A DNA stretch of 64,000 nucleotides from Polytrichum commune. Taxonomy: Eukaryota > Streptophyta > Polytrichopsida > Polytrichales > Polytrichaceae. The DNA is taken from assembly GCA_950295325.1 (NCBI GenBank), contig OX485806.1:51269169-51333168 (forward strand), read 5' to 3'. The notes beneath the pieces were generated by a model. That model was not told the origin of the DNA. It saw only the letters and a program-made list of their open reading frames with translations, and searched no databases. A program made the position numbers and the translations under genes. Shown in pieces: positions 9,712 to 18,697 of this stretch (within the stretch, counting starts at the first letter, position 1; every line of letters begins with the position of its first letter).

Positions 9712-12700
9712 TCAGTTAGTAATATAAATTTTTAGGCGGTTATCATTAATACGGGTAGCTAATGGTCGTCCTTGGAAATCTTCTAAGTCGCATGAGCCAT
9801 TCTCGTAGGCTTTGACAACTCTATAAGGTCCTTGCCAACGGATTTTAAATTTCCCTGGAAATTTTTGAAATCGGCTATCATAAAGCAGAACTAAATCATT
9901 ATTTGAAATAACTTTATTTTTCATCTTGCTGTCATAATAAGTTTTACGCCATTTTTGAATAGCAGCAGTGTTAAGGTAGGTTTGCCCACGAATTTCATCC
10001 AATTTTTCCAACATAGCGATTCGATCCTCTAATGATTTGGAGTCATCTAATCTTTCTTCTAACGCTATACGTAAGGATGGCAACTCCAATTCAATGGGTA
10101 GGATGGCTTCTTGTCCATAATTTAATTGAAAAGGGGTAAATTTGGTTGTAACTTTATAGGTTGTGCGATATGCCCATAAGGCGTCCAACAACTTAGCATC
10201 CCAATCAACCATAGAGCCTTGGACCGTCTTAGTAATAATTTTACATAAAATTCCGTTTGTTTTCTCGGTTTGTCCATTTGCTTGGGGGTGATATGGAGTG
10301 GTAAGTCTATGTTTAATCTTATAGTGCTCGGTGAGAATTTCAATGACATCATTAACAAAGTGAGTGCCCCTCTCACTAATTAGTTCTCGTGGGCATCCAA
10401 ATCGTGAAAATATATTGGTTTTAAGGAATTTGGCAACCGTTTCCTTGTCATCCCTTTTGGTGGCTTCAGCTTCAGCTTCAGCCCATTTAGTGGCATAATC
10501 TGTGGCAACCAAAATGTAACGGTGACGTCCACTCTTACTAGGAGGATTAATTGGACCAACAAAGTCAATTCCCCACTTCTCGAAAGGTGCTAGCGCTAGG
10601 ATAGGATGTAAAGGCATAGCTGACGTGTCTGTAGGCTTACCAACTCTTTGGCAAACATCACATTGTCGGGCATAGGTGACACAATCTTGGAAAAGAGTGG
10701 GCCACCAATAACCGGCTTGTAAAACTTTTCTAGCGGTAATATTACCCGCAAAGTGACCTCTTGCAGGGTCACTATGACATCCTTGTAAGATTAAAGGTAT
10801 TTCGGAACTCATAATGCACCGTCTCAATATTCCATCCTTGCCTTTTTTATACAATGTATCGGCAATGATCGAATATGGAGCTGTTTTAAACGCTAAGCGT
10901 TGTTGTTGTTTCTTAGAAAAGTCTGTAGGGAATGTATTAGTTTGTAAGTAATTAATAATCTCCGCATACTCAGGTGACACTTTCTCTATGAAAAACAAAT
11001 CTGCATCAGGGAACGAGTCATCGATAGGTTCTGTCCCTAGCGTTTCACTCAACCGGGATAAGTGGTCCGCATTGGCATGACTCTTACCAGGTCGCACTTG
11101 TATGGTGAAATTAAACTCTTGTAACAATAAAACCCATCTTGCGATTCTCCCACTTAATTGGGGTTTATTTATCATATACTTAAGGGCATCGTGATCCACA
11201 TGGAACACGAACTTATACCCTAGTAGGTAGTGTCTAAACTTTTGTACTGAAAATATCATTCCTAAGGCTTCTGTCTCCGTAACTGTATAGTTACGCTCTG
11301 CTTGAACTAGTTGACGGCTAGCAAAGTATATGGGGTGGTCATGGCCTTTCTCATCTTTCTGGCTCAACACAGCTCCAACGGCGACATTTGACGCGTCCAC
11401 ATATACTTCGAAGTCTTTCTCCCAGTTAGGGGCAACTAGTATTGGTGCAGACACTAATTTCTTTTTAAGGGTGTTAAAGGCTTCAGTGCATGCCTGAGTC
11501 CAAACAGGTGGAGTGTCGGTTCTCTTTAGTAACTCAGTCAGTGGCATTGCGATGACGGAATAACGAAAGATAAAATGACGATAGTAACTGGTATGTCCTA
11601 AAAATCCCTTGACTTCTGAAACTGTGGTAAGCATAGGCAATGAAGCAATAATTGCAATCTTCTCTAGGTTGGTGGCAACTCCTTGCTTAGATCTTATATG
11701 ACCTACTAACCTGCCAAAGGGTACCAGGAATATTGATTTTGCAGTATTGATAGAAATTCCAACTGCCATACACTCATCAAAACACTCCTGAAGGTTTTGG
11801 GCATGTTTTTCCCTAGTACTGTAGACTGCAAAGTCATCCAAAAATACTTCCATTGTACAATGAAGATATTTTGGAATGTGTTAATCCCTCACCTGGAAAA
11901 GGTCGCAGGGGAATTACACATACCGAACGGCATACGGGCATGTGCAAAGACACCCCATGGTGTGGTAAAGGCAGTCAGGGAACGATGGGGTGGATGTATT
12001 GAAATTTGGTTATACCCTGAAAACCCATCCATAAAGGAATAACAATCATATCCTGCCACGCCATCCAACATACTATCAGTAAACGGTAAAGGGAAGTAGT
12101 CCTTCTTAGTGACACTATTGAATTTCCTATAATCCACACATATTCGTAGTTTGCCGTTTTTCTTGGGTACTACGACTATGGGTGACACCCACTCACTATA
12201 CGGTACAGGATAAATAATACTGGCTTCCAACAATTTGTCAACCTCTTCTTTGACCAATAAGGAATATTTTGGATTCATTCTGTATTGTTTTTGTCGGACA
12301 AGAGTTGTTCCCTTCTCCAATACAATCTTATGCTCACAAATCTCTGGGGGTACTCCTCTCAAATCTTTATACGTCCATGCAAAGACTTTAATGTTCTTTT
12401 TAAAGAAGTCTCTCCAAAATTTCCACTCGTCACCCGTTATTTTCTCATACACTTTGATAATGCGAGGTATATCATCATCACTCAAGTTCATATCTTTACA
12501 CACATTCTTAACCACGTAATTCTTCACGGGCTGATCGGACTCAAACATCGTAAACTCCCATTTTTCAGCTAGTTCATCCTTAACCAATGTTTTGGACTTT
12601 ATTTCTTTTTGTACAATGTAAACTAGTTTTTTAGAGTTACGCGTGGTATGAATCATATTGACTGGCAATGTATTCTGCCATGCTAAAATAGCATCGTCAG

Positions 12701-12815
12701 AATCTCCATCCCCAAGTGGACAAAAATATTCTCCCATTCCTACGGGAGCATATTGAAATGGTTTGTCGTTTACACGATGTATGGATTCACTCATAGTGGT
12801 TTCTTTCTCCGTTTT
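9712..12815 (-). pseudogene. gypsy pol: reverse transcriptase, RNase H, integrase (frameshift and stop in RT)
   Basis: Reads from ATG 12794 (MSESIHRV). The RT palm is recognisable from YSEWVSPIVVVPKKNGKLR through FMDGFSGYNQ and MPFGMCNSPATF. The frame stops at 11889-11891 and resumes in another frame, just before the catalytic VFLDDFAVYS at about 11846, after a second stop codon. The second part (11853-9712) is one clean 713-residue frame: RT thumb, RNase H (YVDASNVAVGAVL, HADALKYM-like HVDHDALKYM, ADHLSRL), integrase zinc finger (HSDPARGHF ... CDVCQRVG), and integrase core with ATDYATKW, a second Asp position reading ISERGTHF instead of SDRGTHF, and the Glu of NGQTEKTNG. It ends in a WQGPYRV beta domain and has no chromodomain. 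Loss of the second integrase Asp is a further sign of decay. Confidence 0.88.
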
Positions 12816-15242
12816 TTAACCATCATCAGTGGTAAACTCGGTTTCCTCTTCCTGAGTCTCACCATGATATTGGGTAGGAAACAAGGGTAAGATAATTTTC
12901 TTTAACCCACTACCAATTGTCAGTGTACCCTTTCCCCAATCTTCTTTGGCGTGTGCATCCAACAACCACGTACGTCCAAAAAAACTTGGGTAAGACTGTA
13001 CACCGTCCATTGTTTTAAAGACCACGTAATCAATCTTATATTCGATATTAGCGACGAGGGTCGGAATCTGTTCTAAGACTCCTAGAGGTTTTACTCGGCT
13101 GTTGTCTGCCATTTTTAAAATAATGGTAGTAGAGACTACATTGGATATCCCTAACTCATTCATGGTTTCAACATTCATCAAATTGACACTTGATCCTGTG
13201 TCGATTTGGAATCCTGGTATAAGAGCACCTCCTATAATGACATCAATGGTTGGGGCTCCTGGATCTCTGCTTAAGGTAATGTCATGTACTGTTGCCGGTT
13301 TAGGCCGTCTACGTATCATGAATGAACTTAGGGAACTACGACATTGTGGTGCGACAACCAACAATTGTTTCATTGTGATCGTTGGTTGTATTGTATCTAA
13401 ATCTTCCATGATATCATAGGGTTTAAGGTCTTTAGATAACATCATCGTTCGAGATGATCTAGATGATGTTGTCTTAACCTTAGGCTTTTCTCTCCTCGTA
13501 ATGGTCTTTAGACCAGGTTGAAAAATATTAGTGGGTAAGATAGGTGTATGGTTGAGAACTGGAGGGTTGATGACAACAAATGGTGATGGAATGTGAGCCT
13601 TCTCAAGAATCGTTGTTGGTACAACGTTGGCTTCCACAGTTGTTTTATCTTTTGGAGCTCTGATCAAAGGTGCTTGAGAATATTCAGAGAGACTCGTCTC
13701 CACATCACTGTGTTGTTCATGAAACCTCTCAGTACTAGACCCATTTTGTTGTATTAAAAGTGGTTTTTGGGATCTAGTGGTCACTACACTCACTTCCTCA
13801 TCTAATCTCTTAGAGTGTTGAACTCTATGGACGTTACGATCTTGTCGTTCTTCCTCTTGTATAGTTACATGCTTACTCTTCTTCCAATCCCTATCAGATG
13901 GTGGACCTTCCTTCCGGGGTTGGTTACACTCAGCTGTAGGATGTCCTGCCTCCTTACAATTCCCACACAATGGGATATATTGTTGAACCTTCCTAGGATT
14001 GGGACAATCTCCTGCATAATGACAAATCTCTCCACATTTGAAACACACTACATATTGATTGGGCATCGGTGTCTTATAATTTTGGGTTCGGGGGTTATAT
14101 GGAGGTTCCCTCCAATTCGGTGATTGGTTAGTCTCACCCCAAGTTGGTTGATTCCCAAAACTAAGAGGCACTTGCCGACGGTTAAAATTCCTTTTGGGAT
14201 TATAACCAGCGGTGGGTCCATCGCCCATTCGCTCTTGTTGCCAAGGTCGTGACTGATTGGTGCCTATTTGATTGACCGCACGACTTCTAGACAAATTCCA
14301 ACAGTCGTTGACCGAATGATTCCCTCCGCAAAAGGTGCATTTAACTCTCAAACCCTTGGGAGTGGGACACTCATTGGATAAGTGACCATGACCTTTACAG
14401 GTATTACACCACACATTGGTTCTTTCCTCACTTGGTTGTGGTCGTTTATTAGCTCCTCTGGTAATTTTGACTTCCAAGTCTGCTAACTTCTTGGTTATAT
14501 CCATAAGAGCTAACTCTTGGGATGTAGATTGAGCAACCGGTGGAGGTTTTAATATGACCTTAGGGGGTTTAAACAGATCTGTGCTAGGGTGTTTGAACTC
14601 TGTGGCATCTATCATTGGCTTAGCGCCTGGGTATGTTAGAGATTGACCAGGTAGAATAGGATAGTAAGTCCGATCCTTCAGGGGTTGGTCGTAGAGGTCA
14701 TAGTTGTAATTCTCAAAAGTATATTGATCCTCTATACGAGACTCCTCCCAAGCTTTTGCTAAGGCAAATGCATCCTGTGCAGTAGTTGGGGTTCGCTCTC
14801 TCACATATAATTTTAACTCAAAAGGGTACAATCCTCCTATGAATATATTTCTTAAAAAATTATATGGGATCTGGTGAGCGCCCATTCTTAACAATATGTC
14901 ACTCATCCTTCCCCAATAACTGTCAACAGTTTCGTTTATACCCATACGAATTTTTCTTAATATTTCCATCAAACTATTTTCAAACCCCAAGGGTCTGAAG
15001 TAGACAAGAAATGCATCTTTAAGGGCATTCCAGTCAGCAAATGGTGTTTGGCGGGAATACCATAAGAATGCGTTCTCTTGCAACGTTGTTGCAAATACCT
15101 CCATCATTTTGTTCTGAGGCACACTATTTGCACCACATGCAATCTCAAATTTCCTCACATGAACATCAGGGTCTGTCCCTGGTCTACCCTGAAAATAAGG
15201 CAAATTCACTACACTATTAATTCTAGGTGGATTAGCTGCCAT
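12816..15242 (-). CDS. gypsy gag-protease polyprotein (about 808 aa)
   Basis: Start taken at ATG 15242 (MAANPPRINSV). The capsid-like retrotransposon gag domain spans about residues 15-170 (LPYFQGRPGTDPDVHVRKF, DAFLVYFRPLGFEN, MGINETVDSYWGRM). Four CCHC-type zinc knuckles follow at about residues 275-430: CNTCKGHGHLSNEC, CTFCGGNHSVNDC, a third with a His for Gly change (CFKCGEICHYAGDC) and CGNCKEAGHPTAEC. The aspartic protease is near residue 685 with the catalytic DTGSS motif. The frame is intact. It ends in TAA at 12816-12818, and the pol frame continues in the same phase, so gag-pro and pol are separated by one in-frame stop, either a mutation or a suppressible stop. Confidence 0.85.
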   Translation of the reverse strand: MAANPPRINSVVNLPYFQGRPGTDPDVHVRKFEIACGANSVPQNKMMEVFATTLQENAFLWYSRQTPFADWNALKDAFLVYFRPLGFENSLMEILRKIRMGINETVDSYWGRMSDILLRMGAHQIPYNFLRNIFIGGLYPFELKLYVRERTPTTAQDAFALAKAWEESRIEDQYTFENYNYDLYDQPLKDRTYYPILPGQSLTYPGAKPMIDATEFKHPSTDLFKPPKVILKPPPVAQSTSQELALMDITKKLADLEVKITRGANKRPQPSEERTNVWCNTCKGHGHLSNECPTPKGLRVKCTFCGGNHSVNDCWNLSRSRAVNQIGTNQSRPWQQERMGDGPTAGYNPKRNFNRRQVPLSFGNQPTWGETNQSPNWREPPYNPRTQNYKTPMPNQYVVCFKCGEICHYAGDCPNPRKVQQYIPLCGNCKEAGHPTAECNQPRKEGPPSDRDWKKSKHVTIQEEERQDRNVHRVQHSKRLDEEVSVVTTRSQKPLLIQQNGSSTERFHEQHSDVETSLSEYSQAPLIRAPKDKTTVEANVVPTTILEKAHIPSPFVVINPPVLNHTPILPTNIFQPGLKTITRREKPKVKTTSSRSSRTMMLSKDLKPYDIMEDLDTIQPTITMKQLLVVAPQCRSSLSSFMIRRRPKPATVHDITLSRDPGAPTIDVIIGGALIPGFQIDTGSSVNLMNVETMNELGISNVVSTTIILKMADNSRVKPLGVLEQIPTLVANIEYKIDYVVFKTMDGVQSYPSFFGRTWLLDAHAKEDWGKGTLTIGSGLKKIILPLFPTQYHGETQEEETEFTTDDG

Positions 15243-15373
15243 ATTGAGCAATGGTGTTATGTGTACTGGTGGAGTGTAAGGTGTAAATAATGGGTTGCTT
15301 TGTACATTAATATTTAACTGATATGAGGAGATGGGGTGCGTTCATAAGCAGTAGCCCACAACAGGGGAGTAGA

Positions 15374-16657
15374 TTAGTCCTCTGTAGCGAATATAGTTGT
15401 TGGGGACCAAAAATCTCTCTCACCACTTGTTGTAGGTCTATTTGAGGATGTTTCATGTTCACCTTTTGTAGTATCACCAGAATCTCCCTTCACTACTTTT
15501 AAAAATGGTTTAACCCAGCTTCTTCTCTTTTCACGTAATTGTCGTCTATATTCTCTAGTTGCCGCTCTATCTTCTCTAGCTTTAGCGCTAGCTGCTCTCC
15601 TCACGGATGCAGTTTGAGAATGAGATTTTTCATGAGCGGGTTCCAGCTTGACTGTCTCTTATCATCCACTTGACTTCCTACAAGCATATTGTTCTAAAAT
15701 CAACTGGGTTGAAATACAAGGGATTTCGGTCCATGAAGTCAGGTATAAAAGGTTTAGCCCTTGGATTTGGTTTTCCAAACACAAATTTATACTCTATTCT
15801 AGACAACTTAGTCCTTTGCCAGGTTCCGTCAACTGGTGGTACTACTTCTGACGTTATATTCTTCAATCTTCCATAAACAGAAAATAAGAACCTAAGTGAT
15901 AGGGGTAAAACAGGAGTGTTGCGGTCAACAATTACCCGTCTATAATCCTTCCCTTGGTTCCAAATACGGTTGGTAATATTGCGCTGTAAATCAAATGGTA
16001 AAGCTACAAACAGTTCTATAAATTCTTTAGGTAGGGTCACATTCTCTGGTGTGATATAGATTCCGTTCCCATGATAACTGAAACGAAAAAATCTATATAA
16101 GGCTGAGAATAGATATCCCCCTGAATAAATCTTGTGTTTGGCAGAGTCTGGGACTTGCCAACACCACTCCATTAATTCGTCAAGGATTAACCAGAACAAT
16201 ATCGACATTGAGTTATGTCGATGGTTCTAGGTTTCCCGGTTGACTTAGTCAGATCATCTCTATAATATCTCCTACGGTTCTTAGGTTGAACTCTAATCGG
16301 ATTACTCGACACACTAACCCCCTCTCTAAATTCTCTCGCTTTCCCTCGCTGAATTTGGTACCACAGTGCTTTTGCACCTGGAAGATTATCCTCTTGGTAC
16401 TGATCTCTCTTTAATCTCTCCGACATGTTATACACGTAATATCCTAATCTAGTGAGTCTATCGGAAAAGATACTTAACAGTTCATAAATTAGGTTGTCAA
16501 TTCTCACAATGGGTTCGGACACTGGACGAATATTGTAAGGTTTAGGAGGAAGGGTAGGATTAGAGATAGATGGGTAATGTTGATTTTGACTTTCAGTTAC
16601 CTGCACCTTATCCCTAGTTCTACGACCTCTAAACCTCCATTTGTTTTGTGTGTTCAT
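15374..16657 (-). pseudogene. leader ORF upstream of gag (ORF1-like), in three frames
   Basis: Between the primer site and gag are three consecutive - strand frames: 16657-16187 (156 aa, MNTQNKWRFRGRR), 16208-15678 (176 aa, MSILFWLILDELMEW) and about 15660-15374 (basic, ending DFWSPTTIFATED). The first two overlap by 22 bases. Read end to end they make about 430 residues: Arg-rich N-terminus, a middle with aromatic motifs (GGYLFSALYRFFRF, DLQRNITNRIW), and a basic tail. Ogre-type gypsy elements have an ORF in this position, but I recognise no domain. Either one ancestral ORF has been frameshifted twice or the overlap is genuine. Confidence 0.5.
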
Positions 16658-16725
16658 TGTGATTGACGCTGACCATTTGTTATTACGTTCCTTTCCAATT
16701 TAACCTTAAAAGACGACCACAGCCT

Positions 16726-16743
16726 TCCCCGGCAGCGGCGCCA
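16726..16743 (-). promoter_or_regulatory. primer-binding site, tRNA-Asp type
   Basis: On the - strand the site reads TGGCGCCGCTGCCGGGGA, four bases (TTTT) after the LTR end ACTTACTACA. It differs at one position from the standard Asp-type site used by many plant gypsy elements. It fixes the element orientation and the inner LTR boundary at 16748. Confidence 0.85.
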
Positions 16744-16747
16744 AAAA

Positions 16748-18697
16748 TGTAGTAAGTTTTTGCTATGTCTCAAAACAACAAAACCCAGGGAACAATGTCT
16801 CCAGGAAGACTCAGATAGTGTCTATAAGGGTTAATGTCACATTGGATTAAGGTTCTTAATAACATCTTAGGGTCTTTCTTCCTTCATCCTTTCATTATTC
16901 CACTTATTCTCCACTCTTATGGTTCCTTTGTGCTTTCTCAGTCGTGAGTGTATATGTAAGCTCAATTTTTTGGCAATCGCCTGGCTTCAAAGCCCAACCC
17001 ACTAACTTAGTGATTATTAGCAGCAATAGTCACTTAGGGGCAATTAGCCAGTGTGAACAGTGGGCAATAGCCATTTTGCAGACAGTTGTAACTAACTTCT
17101 CCTCCCCCGCTAATAAGGAGGAGGCTGGCCATTGCCGAAGTAGGTTATTTTCATCGTAGTATCAGACATAGTCTCAGGTAGGAGCAATTAGACAATTTAG
17201 GAGCGTTCAAGCACTCAGTGATTGAGGCCGAACAAGTTAGCAATAGGCAATGCCGAGCATGAGGCCGGCAGTAGTGGATGGAGTGGAGAGCTGAGTGATT
17301 CAGATTCTCAGTAAACCTTGATCTTGAACAATATGAGTAAAGTATCTTGGACATGCAATAGTCTTTGAAGTGGAAGTTGTTGTGGTATGAAAGTTGTTGA
17401 TGAATAAAGAAGTGTTTATCTGATTTTTGGCAATAGTCTTGAGTCTTGAATTGACTTATCATACGCCAAGAGGGCGAGGAAACTTAGAAAGAAAGGTTGT
17501 GACAGGAAGAGTGGCCTAAGTCTGAATGTGGCCATAGTCAAGAAAGAGGCATTTTGAAGTCTGAAGTGAGAGCAAAAAGGGCTATAGACCTTGAGCGAAA
17601 GCAGGGCCAATAGCCGTAGGAAGTGACTGAGAGCATCGGCAAGTAGGCGAGTGAGTGGTAGAGTCTTGGAAGAGACCAGTAAGAGTATAGACATGATAAA
17701 GGCCATAGCCAGCATCGAGAGGAGTCAAGAGGGAGAGAGAAGGAGAGGAGACAGAGAAGGCAGGAAGTCCAAGAAAGGCAATCGCCTGTGTTATTTGGCT
17801 ATCGCCTACATGTAACCAAAGAGACAATTAACATGAGAAGGAGAGCAATAGTCTTCATGGCCGTTGAGTGAGTCAGAGTGGGAAGAGGAGAAGACTGGCT
17901 AGACCATAGCCTTTACAGGTGTCCTCCCTGAGAGAGAGAAGGCTCTTGAGAGGCAAGTGTACCAGATGAAAGCCTAAGCATGGCTACAAGACATTACTTG
18001 GCGTGAAGCCGATGTAGGACTGTAAGGACAAAAACATACTTAGTAGCAGGCTATGTGCTGCAAAAAGACATTACCCTCTCATGAGAGAGAAGTTGTTACT
18101 TAGTGAAAGACATTACCAAAGGTGCATCCTTTTAAGCTTAAAATGAACTTAAGTATTAATCAAGGAATATCGCCTGAATTGTTGATACATTGATTATGTA
18201 TGATCTTGTGTTGTTTGTGGCGATGAGTTGCCAGATAAGTGGGAGATGAGGAGGATGGTTATAGTTTTGAGAAGAATGGCCGAAAGACTGTAAGTTAAAC
18301 TAAAAATGATTAATTTGAGATTATTGCAAAAGCTCGATTCTTGTTGTGAAAGACGATGTGGCATGCAAAAAGACATTACCCCGGACTACGGTCCCGACCA
18401 ATTGCCAAGGACAACTTGCCAAGCTTTTGAGCTTCACGACTGAAATAGGTCAAGACATAGAGTGATAGAAAATTCCCTGAAGATAGGACGGAATCACTCA
18501 CGATTGAGAAAACACAAAGGAACCATAAGAGTGGAGAATAAGTGGAATAATGAAAGGATGAAGGAAGAAATACCCTAAGATGTTATTAAGAACCTTAATC
18601 CAATGTGACATTAACCCTTATAGACACTATCTCAGTATTCCTGGAGACATCGTTCCCTGGGTTTTGTTGTTTTGAGACATAGCAAAAACTTACTACA
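16748..18697 (-). repeat. 5' LTR of the Athila-like element, with 203-bp inverted termini
   Basis: Boundaries are TG...CA on either strand: it begins TGTAGTAAG next to the primer site and ends CTTACTACA. The outer 203 bases (16748-16950 and 18495-18697) are inverted copies differing at about seven positions. The 1.54 kb centre is not repeated in inverted form but holds many short near-palindromes of the form GGCNATNGCC. Normal LTRs have only a few inverted terminal bases. No second LTR is in the window, so the boundary rests on the primer site and the TG/CA ends. Confidence 0.7.

Larger units (their letters stand above)
6769..18697 (-). mobile_element. Ty3/gypsy retrotransposon, Athila/Tat-like, 3' end displaced by CACTA insertion
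   Basis: Element order on the - strand is: 5' LTR (16748-18697), TTTT spacer, primer-binding site (16726-16743), leader ORFs (16657-15374), gag-protease (15242-12816), pol with reverse transcriptase, RNase H and integrase (12815-9712), spacer, and two further ORFs (8930-8280 and 8255-6769). A long LTR, an Asp-type primer site, a FLDDFAVYS reverse-transcriptase centre and extra ORFs after integrase fit the Athila/Tat branch. The 3' LTR is not in the window because a CACTA element is inserted in the last ORF. The element is inactive: pol has a frameshift and stop, the leader is shifted, and the last ORF has an internal stop. The five bases right of the LTR are CTCCT, the predicted target duplication. 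Confidence 0.8.
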
